Positions 16,221-26,000 of a stretch of DNA of 37,166 nt are shown piece by piece; within the stretch, counting starts at the first letter, position 1; every line of letters begins with the position of its first letter. The notes below the pieces were generated by a model, which ran no database searches, was not told the origin of the DNA, and worked only from the letters and a program-made list of their open reading frames with translations. The position numbers were made by a program, and so were the translations under genes. The DNA is from CAYQXJ01 sp964421565. Its GTDB lineage: Bacteria; Planctomycetota; Brocadiia; SM23-32. The stretch covers positions 1 to 37,166 of the forward strand of contig CAYQXJ010000021.1 in NCBI GenBank assembly GCA_964421565.1, in the 5' to 3' direction.

Positions 16221-17558
16221 TCAGTCGACGCTCAGCACGACCACCCATTGGCCCTTTCCGGGCGTGGTCAGCCTCACGCGCTCCGGGTTCTTTCGGTCGG
16301 CTGGTTGCCAGCCACCGGCTCCGAGGTTGTACCATCGAACGGCCATCGGCCCTGTGGCTGCTGAGGCGTCCAGCAGTACGCTGCCTGCATCGGGGAAGTA
16401 GACGGCGTATTGGGTTGCGAGCTCGGCGAAGCAATACGCTTCGTTCTCGCTTCGTTCGCTCAGCAAGTCGTTTCTCGGTTCGCAGCGTTCAAAGCGCAGA
16501 GCGTCCGTCACTTCACGCGCGCTCCGTATCATGCGCTGCGCGCGCTCGTTCAGCCCGATGCCCGAACCGGGCCGGTGGAAGCGTGCAGACGCCATCCCGA
16601 CGAAGATGTTGCGCCAAAACCGCTCGATCCCATCCCTGGTAGATCCAAACCGTCCGCCGTCTGCCCCATAGATCTTCACGTTGTTCAAGGGCCTGGGCAT
16701 GGTTGCCGTTCGCACGCGCGCCTTCATGGCTCCATCATAGTGTTCCTGGTCGCTGTTGTGGTTGTTCTGGGAGATGTCTACGAAGGTGAAGATCTCGGGG
16801 TGGTCGAACGTGGCACAGTGCATGGGGTGGTTGAGGTCCCAGGGGTCCCACATCTCCGTTGTGTGCACGATTACACCAGCCCGGTCCGCAGCGGCGCGCA
16901 CATAGGCCGCCCAGTAGGCGCCCCACTCGGCGGTGACTGAGGTTTCGTTATCCATGCAATAAAGCACGTTGCCGCGGGGGAGCGTGTGTTCGAGGATGCG
17001 CTCGACGAACCGTTGTTGGTAGTGCAGCACGGTCTGCTGATTGTTCTCGGTCGGCACCGACCAGAAGAAGCTGTTCTCTGTCTTCGTCGGATGCGTGGTC
17101 ACCACGTCCGGCAGCCCGGTCTCCCGCGCAGTGTAGTTCACGTTATTGCGCGGGTTGAAAGGGTTGGCGGCCCAGCTATCGCGGTAGTAGTCGAAGGTAG
17201 CCCATAGCTCGACCTGGACGATGATGCCAAGACGGTGGGCTTCGGACAGAAAGACTTCGAATCGCTGCCAGAACTCGTCGTTCCACGTGTTCAGGTCGTA
17301 GCGGTCGCCGACCCTGCCGAACGGCCACACGTTGCCTTCGTCGCGGCACGACATGGTGCATCGGATGTAATTACCTCCGCAATTGGCGAGTAGCTGCAGG
17401 TGCTCTACAGCGTCCGAGAGCTGGAAGGGATTGTCCTCCACGCTGCCCCCGAGCAGCAGAGTTGGTCGGCCGTTGACTTGCCAGTAGCGCGGGTTAGAAC
17501 CGCAGATGTCGATGCGTGCGTCGGAATGCCGGGCGAGGACTATGGCGTTGGCTCCCAT
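16221..17558 (-). CDS. Putative TIM-barrel glycoside hydrolase (clan GH-A, apiosidase/cellulase-like)
   Basis: A 445-residue protein. The N-terminal part, with YWQVNGRPTLLLGGSVEDN and NCGGNYIRCTMSCRDEG, resembles DUF4038-type and GH5/GH140-like barrels in which 'nPryf.. nGkP' opens the domain. The stretch YCMDNETSVTAEWG gives an Asn-Glu pair fitting the acid/base of clan GH-A. A C-terminal beta-domain from about residue 375 has YAVYFPDAGSVLLDASAAT, as in the putative collagen-binding tail of DUF4038 proteins. No signal peptide is evident from ATG 17558, and the ribosome site is poor, so the start may be wrong. It converges on the FG-GAP gene with a 15-nt gap. Family number and substrate remain unassigned. 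Confidence 0.7.
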   Translation of the reverse strand: MGANAIVLARHSDARIDICGSNPRYWQVNGRPTLLLGGSVEDNPFQLSDAVEHLQLLANCGGNYIRCTMSCRDEGNVWPFGRVGDRYDLNTWNDEFWQRFEVFLSEAHRLGIIVQVELWATFDYYRDSWAANPFNPRNNVNYTARETGLPDVVTTHPTKTENSFFWSVPTENNQQTVLHYQQRFVERILEHTLPRGNVLYCMDNETSVTAEWGAYWAAYVRAAADRAGVIVHTTEMWDPWDLNHPMHCATFDHPEIFTFVDISQNNHNSDQEHYDGAMKARVRTATMPRPLNNVKIYGADGGRFGSTRDGIERFWRNIFVGMASARFHRPGSGIGLNERAQRMIRSAREVTDALRFERCEPRNDLLSERSENEAYCFAELATQYAVYFPDAGSVLLDASAATGPMAVRWYNLGAGGWQPADRKNPERVRLTTPGKGQWVVVLSVD

Positions 17559-17680
17559 CCAAAGGGCGACTGCAAGGGCCGTCGTCTGTCATGAGCGCAT
17601 GTAGATCATGGATCGGCGTTGTGATGATGCCTTGACAGGCTGCGGTTCGCAAGGAGGAGGACCGAAAGGCGAGGGAGGGG

Positions 17681-17755
17681 TGGTGGGCCCAACAGGATTC
17701 GAACCTGTAACCGGCGGATTATGAGTCCGCAGCTCTGCCATTGAGCTATGGGCCC
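17681..17755 (-). tRNA. tRNA with CAT anticodon (Ile2 or elongator Met)
   Basis: A complete 75-nt cloverleaf with encoded CCA at 17681-17683. The acceptor stem is GGGCCCA/TGGGCCC, the D arm GCTC-GAGC with a short 7-nt loop, the anticodon stem GCGGA/TCCGC around CTCATAA, and the T arm ACAGG-TTCGAAT-CCTGT. The CAT anticodon fits elongator Met or the Ile tRNA whose C34 is changed to lysidine. Acceptor pairs C4-G69 and C5-G68 match those recognised by TilS in E. coli and favour Ile2. It is not an initiator, because the anticodon stem lacks three G-C pairs. The isotype is left open. Confidence 0.95.
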
Positions 17756-17774
17756 ATCGCGAGGGCCACCCGTA

Positions 17775-17803
17775 AGTTTAGCGGTCCGCCCCCCCGGTCG
17801 CAA
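17775..17803 (-). promoter_or_regulatory. tRNA promoter
   Basis: On the minus strand TTGCGA (complement of 17798-17803) and TAAACT (complement of 17775-17780) are separated by 17 bp. The predicted start is near 17768, 13 nt before the tRNA 5' end at 17755. Confidence 0.5.
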
Positions 17804-17848
17804 GCGGGCAGCGCTGTTCGTCGCGTGGAAAAGAGTAGCGGCTGCTCG

Positions 17849-17854
17849 TATAAT
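17849..17854 (+). promoter_or_regulatory. Perfect TATAAT -10 box upstream of the baeRF-like gene
   Basis: TATAAT at 17849-17854 is a consensus -10, but no good -35 is visible 16-18 bp upstream. The start would be near 17861, with a leader of about 80 nt before ATG 17940. Confidence 0.4.
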
Positions 17855-17939
17855 GGTGCCGAAGCAGGGGGGCCATGGGCGTTGACCCGTGCGCGCCGGT
17901 TTCGGATGCGATTGCCTGAAGGCCACAGAGGGACTATTC

Positions 17940-19100
17940 ATGAACCTGTTCAGTAACGATGACCTGGAACTTCTCGCGCACCATCGTGAAGAGCCGAGCG
18001 TCTCGGTGTACTTACCGCTGGAGCGCGGCGGGCCGCAGAAGAAAGAGGACGAGATTCGCCTGAAGAACATGCTGCGCGAAGTGGAAAGGCAACTTGCCGA
18101 GGAAGGGATCAGGGAAGGGGAGATAGAGCAACTGCTGGAGTCAGGATACCGCCTGCTCAACGACTTGCCCTATATGGAGCACGACAGTGACGGGCTGGCG
18201 ATGTTCATTGCGCCCGAGCTTTTCCGCTATTACCGGCTGCCTGCCCGGTTCACGGAACTGGCCGTGGTCAGCGACGAGTTTCATATTAAACCCCTCATCC
18301 CGCTGCTGACCGACGACGGCCGTTACTATGTGCTGGCATTGAGCCAGAACAAGGTGCGCCTGCTGCAGTGTACCCACTATAGTCTGCGCGAAGTCGAACT
18401 GAAGGACACGCCGACGAGCATGGCCGAAGCCCTCCGCTTCGACGAGGTGCAGAGCATGCACCAGGGCCATGCCGGCGGCCCCACGGGCGCGGGCAACCGG
18501 GGGGGTATGGTGTTCCACACGCAGGCTGACGATTCTGACAAAGCAGTCCACAAGGAGAATGTGCACCAATTCCTTCACCAGGTCGAGAACGGCATCAGAA
18601 AGTTGCTGAGTGGCCAGAAGGCCCCCCTCGTGCTCGCCGGAGTCGAAGAGATACGTGCGATGTACGCTCAGGCCAACACTTATCCGCATCTGGTCGAGGG
18701 AGGCCTCGATGGCAATCCTGACCGCATGAAATCTGCCGATCTGCAACGGGCCGCTTGGGATCTGGTGGAACCGCGATTCACTAAGGCCCGCGAGGATGCG
18801 ATAGCGGCCTACTGGCAGCTTGCTGGCGGGGAGCGCGCATCTGAGCGCCTTACCGAGGTTCTGCAGGCAGCCGAGATAGGACGAGTGCAGTTCCTTCTGG
18901 TGGACCTCGAGCGACAGCGGTGGGGCAGCTTCGACCCCCGGCATTCGGTCATCTCTGTTCACGAAGAGGAAGAACCAGGGGATGAGGACCTTGTAAACCG
19001 GGCGGCGCTGCACACGCTGCTGCACGGCGGGCGGGTCTTCGCTCTTGAGTCCGAAAGGATGCCGGACGGCCAGCTCGTGGCCGCCGTCTTTCGCTACTGA
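17940..19100 (+). CDS. Bacterial archaeo-eukaryotic release factor (baeRF)-like protein, probably family 3
   Basis: A 386-residue cytoplasmic protein. The opening LLAHHREEPSVSVYLPLERGGPQ and the later FHIKPLIPLLTDDGRYYVLALSQNKVRLLQ are typical of the baeRF families, which are bacterial relatives of eRF1/pelota. The segment KAPLVLAGVEEIRAMYAQ resembles the C-terminal eRF1-like domain. GRVFALESERMPDGQLVAAVFRY closes the protein, as in that domain. The catalytic GGQ of true eRF1 is not seen. GGAGNRGG-like glycine-rich residues about 178-186 may be a flexible loop. The family's role is not settled; ribosome-associated functions have been proposed on homology. ATG 17940 has AGAGGG about 8 nt upstream. 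It is transcribed away from the tRNA. Confidence 0.8.
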   Translation: MNLFSNDDLELLAHHREEPSVSVYLPLERGGPQKKEDEIRLKNMLREVERQLAEEGIREGEIEQLLESGYRLLNDLPYMEHDSDGLAMFIAPELFRYYRLPARFTELAVVSDEFHIKPLIPLLTDDGRYYVLALSQNKVRLLQCTHYSLREVELKDTPTSMAEALRFDEVQSMHQGHAGGPTGAGNRGGMVFHTQADDSDKAVHKENVHQFLHQVENGIRKLLSGQKAPLVLAGVEEIRAMYAQANTYPHLVEGGLDGNPDRMKSADLQRAAWDLVEPRFTKAREDAIAAYWQLAGGERASERLTEVLQAAEIGRVQFLLVDLERQRWGSFDPRHSVISVHEEEEPGDEDLVNRAALHTLLHGGRVFALESERMPDGQLVAAVFRY

Positions 19101-19130
19101 CGCTCACTTCACCACTCCTGCGAACAGTTT

Positions 19131-19172
19131 CAGGGCTCGCGCCGTCGCTTCAGCGCGGGCCCTGGTTCTTTC
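19131..19172 (+). terminator. Intrinsic terminator of the baeRF-like gene
   Basis: CAGGGCTCGCG (19131-19141) pairs with CGCGGGCCCTG (19154-19164) with one G-T wobble, giving an 11-bp stem and a 12-nt loop. T-rich GTTCTTTC follows. It is 30 nt after the stop codon at 19100. Confidence 0.65.
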
Positions 19173-19175
19173 GGG

Positions 19176-19204
19176 TTGTCGGCACGGGGCCAGGGGCGTA
19201 TATT
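19176..19204 (+). promoter_or_regulatory. Promoter of the GH20 gene
   Basis: TTGTCG (19176-19181) and TATATT (19199-19204) have a 17-bp spacer and directly follow the upstream terminator. Initiation near 19211 lies downstream of ATG 19206 and so selects ATG 19242 as the start, with a leader of about 31 nt. Confidence 0.5.
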
Positions 19205-19241
19205 CATGGCCGCTGCCTGTGACTTCTCGAGGACGATAACG

Positions 19242-21593
19242 ATGCACGGCGAACTACGCGACCTGATACCCGTCCCGCGCCGAGTGGAACCGGCCGAGGG
19301 AACCTTCAGCACGTCCGGGCGAGATTGGATGGCTCACCCCAGGGTGCTGGCGCACACGGCAGCATCGTGGAAGTTGGCCCGAGAACTGGAGGTGAACGCC
19401 TCGGCCAGGAGCGGTCTGCCCGAGTACGCGGTGGCCATCGGTCGGCCCGAGGTTACCGTCCATCCACCTGACCATAAACAGGGATACACACTGCACGTTG
19501 GGCCCACCGGGGCGGTTCTACGCGGCGCGGATGCGGACGGGCTCTACTGGGGCCTGGTCACTCTGGAGCAGATGTTAGCTGGGGGTGCCGAGCTTCCCTG
19601 CTGCCAGATACTCGACTGGCCCGCCTTCCCCCTGCGCGGACATCACGACGACATCAGCCGCAAGCAGGTCTCTCGTGTGACGGATTTCCGCCGCATCATC
19701 CGGAATCTGAGCCGTTACAAGATCAACGTTTACACGCCTTACATGGAGGACATGCTGTTCCTGATGTCTTACCCCGATATTGGCCGCACACGCGGGCGGC
19801 TGATGCCTTCGGAGGTTGCCGCCATGCATCGAGAGGCGGAGCGACACAATGTCATCATCATGCCCACATTCTCGCTGACCGGCCACCAGGAGAACTTGCT
19901 TTCCGACCCGAAGTACGCCCACCTCGGGCGCGAGGTCTTTCAGCCGATGAGCAGCTTTGACCCCGCGAAGCCGGTAGTGCGGGAGTTCCTGCGCGGTATC
20001 ATCGGCGACGTGTGCCAGCTCTTCCCCGGCCCTTTTTTCCACGGCGGTTTCGATGAGACTCAGGGTCTCGGCGCTCAGGAGTTCCTGACCCACGCTAACT
20101 GGTGTGCGCGGGAACTGAGGAAGTATGGCAAGCAGATGCCGATGTGGGTCGACATGATCTACAACCATTTCGGCTACGAGATGATCGGCGATCTTGAGGG
20201 CAACATCATACCTGTGAACTGGGAATACGGTTGCCGCGAGGGCGAGATCCCTCACCATCGGGAGCTCTGTGCACAGGGAAGGCCGGTTTGGGGTTTGGCC
20301 GGCTACTCCAGTTGGTGTGCCTTCCTGCCCGATCTGAACAGGGGGCGGGACAACATCGATGCCTGGGTGCGTACCGGTCTCGAGACAGATACACCGGCAC
20401 TGTTCGGCTCGCAGTGGGGTGACAACGGTTACGAGAACCATCGCGACCTAGCTTGGAATCTGTTTGCGTATCTCGGCGAGGGGGCCTGGTCGGGGCGGGA
20501 CGCGCGGCGACAGGATTTCGAACGCCGGTTCCAGCTCAGCTTCTACGGGGAGTACCTGCCCGAGCTTCGCGAAGTGACCGAAGACCTGCCGGGGCAGCTC
20601 AACATCTCGGCGCACGCGTTCTGGCAGCACTTCCGCCAGAACGCCTACGCCATGATACGCTGGGCCATGCAACACCCCGATGCGGAACCAGGGCTGAATG
20701 AGGACGAAGAAGCACTGCGTTCGGCGTTGAAGAAGGTCGTGGCCGCCCAGCGCAGAGCGCCCCTTCAGAAGGAGCATCTGGACCACTATCGCGTATCGCT
20801 TGTGCGCATGCTGAACGTCGTGCACAGGCTACGTGTCGGCATGCGCCATGCCAGCGGGCTTGACCGGCGAGAGGCGGCCGAACTGTGTGCCCGCGTTCGT
20901 GAGGAGTTGACAGACGTGCGCGACGCCTACATGGGAGATTGGCTTCGGACGAACAAGTGGCAGAACGTCGAGGTCTCGCTCGGAGTCTACGATGATTTGC
21001 TCGAGAGCTACGAAATGCTGCCTGAGGCCGGCAGGCCCGAGTCCGCGGAGGCGGACGGTTACCTGATGCTTGACCTCTCGGGCATCTTCGATAGCGACTT
21101 CCTGCCTGTTGGCGGTGTGCCGATCGGAGCGCGGACTTACAACGGTGTGCCGTTTCTGTTTGCGGACGTGCACAGAACGCACGCTGTCATCAGCGATGAG
21201 CGCCCAGAAGTGGAGGTGGCGTTCTCGCCGAAGCAGGTGGCCGACCTGCATCTGATCATTGCGGCCCACAAGACTTCGGACCAGCCCCACCCGGCGGCCG
21301 TAGTGGAGCTGGTTCGTAGGGGGGAATGCGTCTTCACCGAGGAGTTGCTGAACATCACGCACCTGTGCGACTGGTGGGCGCCGCTTGGCGAGCACATATG
21401 GGCCGGGGGCGGTATGGCGTACGTCGACCCGAACAGAACGCAATACGCCCTGAAGCCGGGGCACATGTACGGGTTGGCACACGTGGCGGGGTTCGACCTG
21501 CCCGAGGGCCTGCGTGCCGACGTTCTGCGTATCCGTGCCCTGGAGGGCGAGGAGCTGAGGCTCTTTGCCGCTACCGTGGAAGTTGCGCCTTGA
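19242..21593 (+). CDS. Glycoside hydrolase family 20 beta-N-acetylhexosaminidase-like protein
   Basis: A 783-residue protein. An N-terminal GH20b-like domain opens with LIPVPRRVEPAEGTF and includes VLRGADADGLYWGLVTLEQ (about residues 8-125). The catalytic barrel begins DWPAFPLRGHHDDISRKQV (about 125-136). The GH20 catalytic pair is Asp271-Glu272 in FHGGFDETQGLG; the Asp orients the substrate acetamido group and the Glu is the general acid. Downstream WVDMIYNH and GSQWGDNGYENH fit the substrate pocket. The C-terminal part (about 470-783) is a helical domain followed by a beta domain I cannot name. There is no signal peptide at the chosen start, so a cytoplasmic location is indicated. Substrate is probably a beta-linked GlcNAc/GalNAc residue. 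ATG 19242 follows CGAGGACG and the mapped promoter. Confidence 0.85.
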   Translation: MHGELRDLIPVPRRVEPAEGTFSTSGRDWMAHPRVLAHTAASWKLARELEVNASARSGLPEYAVAIGRPEVTVHPPDHKQGYTLHVGPTGAVLRGADADGLYWGLVTLEQMLAGGAELPCCQILDWPAFPLRGHHDDISRKQVSRVTDFRRIIRNLSRYKINVYTPYMEDMLFLMSYPDIGRTRGRLMPSEVAAMHREAERHNVIIMPTFSLTGHQENLLSDPKYAHLGREVFQPMSSFDPAKPVVREFLRGIIGDVCQLFPGPFFHGGFDETQGLGAQEFLTHANWCARELRKYGKQMPMWVDMIYNHFGYEMIGDLEGNIIPVNWEYGCREGEIPHHRELCAQGRPVWGLAGYSSWCAFLPDLNRGRDNIDAWVRTGLETDTPALFGSQWGDNGYENHRDLAWNLFAYLGEGAWSGRDARRQDFERRFQLSFYGEYLPELREVTEDLPGQLNISAHAFWQHFRQNAYAMIRWAMQHPDAEPGLNEDEEALRSALKKVVAAQRRAPLQKEHLDHYRVSLVRMLNVVHRLRVGMRHASGLDRREAAELCARVREELTDVRDAYMGDWLRTNKWQNVEVSLGVYDDLLESYEMLPEAGRPESAEADGYLMLDLSGIFDSDFLPVGGVPIGARTYNGVPFLFADVHRTHAVISDERPEVEVAFSPKQVADLHLIIAAHKTSDQPHPAAVVELVRRGECVFTEELLNITHLCDWWAPLGEHIWAGGGMAYVDPNRTQYALKPGHMYGLAHVAGFDLPEGLRADVLRIRALEGEELRLFAATVEVAP

Positions 21594-21614
21594 CGCACTG
21601 CGTCGGCGGGCGGG

Positions 21615-22937
21615 TCATGCCCCTGGGGATGGGCCGGCTGATGGGATGCTTTGGTGCTCGCTCAGGCGCAGTAGGAGGCCCAATAAGACGAGCACCGCAC
21701 CCCCGATGAGGAATGCGTAAGGGACGCCGAAGCCGTCGGCGATCAACCCAAAGGCTGGTGCTATGATGGCGGCCATGATCGCCCGCAACTGTGAGTCCAC
21801 TGAGAGTACGGTGGCGCGTTGTTGCGCATCGGTCCGATCGGACAAGAACCCCACTACGATCGGCGTGCGCAGGTTGACCAGCGTGTAGAAGAAGAAGAGC
21901 ATGAGTATGGCCAGGGCCGTCCCAGCGGCTGTGCCGACCCAGCCGAGCGCCATCTCGCTGAGCAGCAGGAAGGTGCCGGTCAGCGCGAAGGCCCCCGCGA
22001 AGACCCAGAAGAGCGTGTTGAGTGCTCGCCCCAGGTCCCCGACACGGTCGGTTACGTGCCCCGCCTTCCTGCTTGAGTAGAACTCGTTCAAGTGGATGAC
22101 GAAGTAGACGGCGCTGATCAAGAGCGCCGCACGCTGCGTGTCCGTTTGCGCAAAGGCAAGAAACGGCAGACCAGCCGCTATACCCGTTGCGGCGGTTTTG
22201 AGGATCGCTTGCAGGTAGTCCTTGGCGACCTTGAAGAACGAATACATGGCGCTGGCGTTCAGAAGCAGCTTCGTCAGTTCGCTTGTCTTGAATATGTTAC
22301 GGAATGTGCTGACTGTGTGCCGCAAGGCTGCGCGCACGGGGAGGCCGCACTCGGTCTCGCCATCAAGCTCGGCAGGATAGGTCAGCATCAGCAGCAAGCC
22401 GAACACGTAAGGAACCATCGACGCGATGAATATGGTCTCGTAACTGTCCATGGCAAAGACGAGCACGCCGGCAAGCAGTACTGCAAGGGCGCTGCCGAGC
22501 CTGCTGGCAGCCCGCGTGGTGCCGTAGTAATGGACTCGCAGGTCGCGCAGGCCTTCCAGGTCGAGGTGCTGCATGATCATGGACTTGTGCGTTCCCGACC
22601 GAAACGCCTCGCCGGCGCCGAACATCACCATCGCCAGCGCGAAGACCCAGAAGCTTGCCGTCGCGGAGAAGAGGGCGAAGGCCACCAAGTAAGAGGCGAA
22701 GGCGAACACCATCGCACGGCGCCGGCCAGTGACGTCCGCAACGATCCCGGTGGGGATCTCCAGCAGGTAGACCGTGACCTCCCGAATCGCCACCAGCAGG
22801 CCGAACTGGGTATAGGAGAGGCCCTTGCTAACGGTGAAGAACAGCAGCAGGAAAGGGCCGAAGAACTGAAGGTTCTTCAGGAAACCGTACGCGCAGAACT
22901 GCAGGAGCATCACCTTCTGGTGTCGGTTCAGATCCAT
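21615..22937 (-). CDS. MFS transporter
   Basis: A 440-residue inner-membrane major facilitator with about 12 hydrophobic helices. The first begins CAYGFLKNLQFFGPFLLLFF. The loop 2-3 signature is degenerate but visible as EIPTGIVADVTGRRRAM, matching the G-x-x-x-D-x-x-G-R-R MFS motif. A second, weaker copy is VGFLSDRTDAQQRA. The segment FGAGEAFRSGTHKSMI is common in MFS proteins of unknown substrate. ATG 22937 (MDLNRHQKV) is favoured because the promoter at 23006-23034 lies inside or upstream of the longer reading frame to 23006. It converges on the GH20 gene across 21 nt. Substrate unknown. Confidence 0.88.
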   Translation of the reverse strand: MDLNRHQKVMLLQFCAYGFLKNLQFFGPFLLLFFTVSKGLSYTQFGLLVAIREVTVYLLEIPTGIVADVTGRRRAMVFAFASYLVAFALFSATASFWVFALAMVMFGAGEAFRSGTHKSMIMQHLDLEGLRDLRVHYYGTTRAASRLGSALAVLLAGVLVFAMDSYETIFIASMVPYVFGLLLMLTYPAELDGETECGLPVRAALRHTVSTFRNIFKTSELTKLLLNASAMYSFFKVAKDYLQAILKTAATGIAAGLPFLAFAQTDTQRAALLISAVYFVIHLNEFYSSRKAGHVTDRVGDLGRALNTLFWVFAGAFALTGTFLLLSEMALGWVGTAAGTALAILMLFFFYTLVNLRTPIVVGFLSDRTDAQQRATVLSVDSQLRAIMAAIIAPAFGLIADGFGVPYAFLIGGAVLVLLGLLLRLSEHQSIPSAGPSPGA

Positions 22938-22979
22938 GCACACACTCTCAGAGCCCTGGGCCGCAATGCCATGGGCAGA

Positions 22980-22997
22980 GGACTGACCGATCAGTCC
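22980..22997. promoter_or_regulatory. Palindrome at the MFS transcription start (possible operator)
   Basis: GGACTGA and TCAGTCC are perfect 7-bp arms around a 4-nt centre. The element sits just downstream of the predicted start (about 23000) of the MFS gene, where a bound repressor would block initiation. It could instead be an RNA hairpin in the leader. Confidence 0.4.
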
Positions 22998-23005
22998 AGG
23001 GCGCA

Positions 23006-23034
23006 ACTATAGGGGTGGATGCCGTCCGATGCAA
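23006..23034 (-). promoter_or_regulatory. Promoter of the MFS gene
   Basis: On the minus strand TTGCAT (complement of 23029-23034) and TATAGT (complement of 23006-23011) have a 17-bp spacer; each box differs from consensus at one or two positions. The leader to ATG 22937 is about 63 nt. Confidence 0.55.
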
Positions 23035-23059
23035 GCACGTTCGCGATCGTGTGCCCGGC

Positions 23060-26000
23060 TCACGGCAGCGCTGCCAGCCGTGCCGCATAGCGATAGGCGC
23101 GCGCTTCGTCCAGTGAACGGCAGGGAGCCAGCCAGGCGAGCGAAGTCACTCTCTCAACGGGCGGGGTCAGGTTCAGCCAGGAGCCGCCGGAGGCGCTCAT
23201 CCGACCGTCATCATGGGTGTTCAGGCTCATCCAGTGGCCGTGATGCGGATCACAGATCACACTGAGCATGCGACCGGACGCATACTCGAATGCCACGCAG
23301 CCTTCGGCGGGAACACTGTATTCAGAGCCTTGATCGGGTCGGTACTCTTGGAACAGATCGTCTCTAAGGACGAAGGCGCGCACCGCATCTTCGTCTGCCC
23401 AGGCCTCGAACGATGCGGCCGTGCCCATCGGAGCGGCCACTGACCTCCCGATCGTGAATCGCACAGCAAGCAGGTTCAGACCGGCAGAGGCGAGGAATTC
23501 AGTCTCGTAGCGCAGCCACCTCAGGTCCCTGTGTGTGGTGGTGCTATGCACGCAGGCACCGACCCATGTTAGGCCTTGCTCTCCTGTCCTTGTTACGGTC
23601 CGCACGGATCTCTGCACATGGTGCTGGCGCCGATCCCACGTGTTGCCCGCTGCGGCATGCATGCCGCCGTACCAGGGATTCATGCGCTGGTAAGGGCGAG
23701 GGCTGGGGTACGAACTGCTGAGCAGTTCGCAACCTTCCCATAATAGTGATGTCAGCGAACCCCCGTGCTCCGCGCTCACCGCGAATGCAAGGTTGCCAGC
23801 GCTCACACGAATCAACCCCTCTTCATCCTCAACGGTCGGGGCTGCAGCACCTGCCTCGGCTGCGATGACTGGCAGGGGAAAGCTAAGGTTCCGTCGTGCG
23901 CTGCTGAACTCGACCTCGCCGAGTGTGGCGAATGGGGGCTCACAGGAGACGCGCACGGGCAGCTCTTCGCGGAACGCATGGGAGGCCGAAACTGCGGGGA
24001 CATCGAAGGCATGCGGCCGGCCGCCGCCGGCGGGCTCGATTCCCCGGGGTAGTTTCACTCGCAACAGCCCCGACTGTGGGCGCTGCCGCACGGACCGTAG
24101 CACGATGACCAATCGGCCCTCTTTCCCGCGCAAGATGGCGGGTATGTGTTCGGGGCCGCCCGTCAGTATTTCATCGGGCAGCGGGCTCGTCTCTTCAGGT
24201 AGGAGTAGGGCGTTGGCATTGACGAAGGTGTTCCAGAATGAGCGTGCCGCCTTCCAGTCAGCGCCGGAGAACACATAGTAGAGGGGCGGAAGGTCGATGC
24301 CAGAGTTCGCTGGAACATGTAACGGTCCCCACGTCACTTCGCCACCACCCCCGCGGCGCGGTTGCACTTCGGCGAGTTCAGTCCAGACCATTCCCACGAG
24401 TTTGCCCTCGTCTTCGGCAGCGACCCAGTTCTCGGCGTAGTCGCCGCAACGCCCGTGCAGTTCGTCACCTGCGGGCCAGTTCTCGCCTGTGCAGCCCGGT
24501 CGCTGGTATAGGCCGCTGCGCAACGGTACAGTGAGCTTGCCGCGATTAAGATGGCCCCGGGACCAATGCTTTACTTTGATCGCGTAGAGGCCCTCGGACG
24601 AGTTCTCCACGCGCTGACGGATAGCCAGCAGTCCGTCAGCTATCAAGACCCGACGCTCAAGCCAAAGGCCGGGCCACCTGCGAAACTCCTGGCGGGTGAC
24701 TACTTCCACTCCGGCTGCCGTGCGCCGTAACTCGGGATCGTGCAGCTCAGGCAGTGGGCTGAACCCACCGAATGGCGGTCCCACGTCAGCCATCTGAACG
24801 TGAAGCAGGTCCCCGCTACAGGCTTTGTCGCGCACGCTCAAACCACCGCCTACGAAGTTGAAGACCACAAGTTGCCGATGTGACTCGACAGTGGCCCGCC
24901 GCTGCCATTCGTCACGACTTACGACGGTGCGCCCGGGGGCATAGGCCCGGACCCAAACTTCCTTCTCACGGCCTCGCAGCGGGGGGCACGGCGTCTCGCC
25001 CTGTTGCAGGGCCGAGGCCGTCTCCCCTGTCAGTTCGACCTGCATTCTGAGCGCGTGGGCGCCGGCTTTCCCCGCCTGCAGCCTCAGGTGGATGCCTGCC
25101 CAGCTTTCGGCAGCAATGTCGAATGCTGGTCGGGGACACTCCAGGTCGACTTCGTCTCCGTGCTCCAGGTGCAGCTTGCCGACCGCGCGAAGCGGCAGCC
25201 GGTTGCGGAGGCGTACGTGGATTTCGGTCGACTTGCCCACGGCGACTCCCTGGCCGCTGTACTCGATCTCCACCGGCTGGCGCATGCGGACGGCGGAGCC
25301 GAGGCGGATAGGCACGCCGTCGACGGTAACTGTTGACAGCACGCGGTGGGGCGGCTGGCCGGGGCGCTTCCGTTCCATGTCGGCCGGCAGGCGAAAGGGC
25401 AGCTTGATGTTGCTCTCGCCCGTCAGCTTGAATGACTCGTCAATGCAGACCCTGGCGTCACCTTCGCCGTGCGCATTCAGTCCGAGGGAGAGCGAACGTT
25501 CAGAACGGTTCACGAAACGGTAGCTGAGAGCGTGTTCCTGGATTGCACTCAGATCCTCCCCGCCTGTCCAGCATTCGATGGATAGGTTATCCGTGTGCAC
25601 TGCTGTGAGCATCTGTGCCTGCCGGTCGATGATCGCTTCTACTTCCCGCCCCCCGGCGGCGAACCGGTAGCGATACACCCGAATGCCGCGCCACCATTCA
25701 ACGTCTTCACGGACGGAGAGGTCGCGCTTCTGGATGGTGTACCAGTCGCGGTCTTCGAAGAAGTCGCTCAGGAGCGGGACGCGCAGGATCGTCGGGACGA
25801 AGTTCTGCATGGTCACGTTTGTCTCGGGCGACCAGAAGAAACCCGTCTTCTTGTAAAGCGGCACGGCTTTCAGGTTCCCGGCCCAGGTGTTGAGCTGGAC
25901 CATCTGGAAGCCCCCTTCGATGGCAGCGTCAACCGCCCGTCGCAGCAGCATTCTGCCGACGCCCCGCCCGTGGTGGTCGGGCCGCGCATTCAGAAGGGCA

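Noticed and set aside
22092..23012. 306-codon plus-strand frame opposite the MFS gene
   Set aside because: The sequence is highly charged (Glu/Gln/His/Arg), the usual image of membrane-protein codons read backwards.
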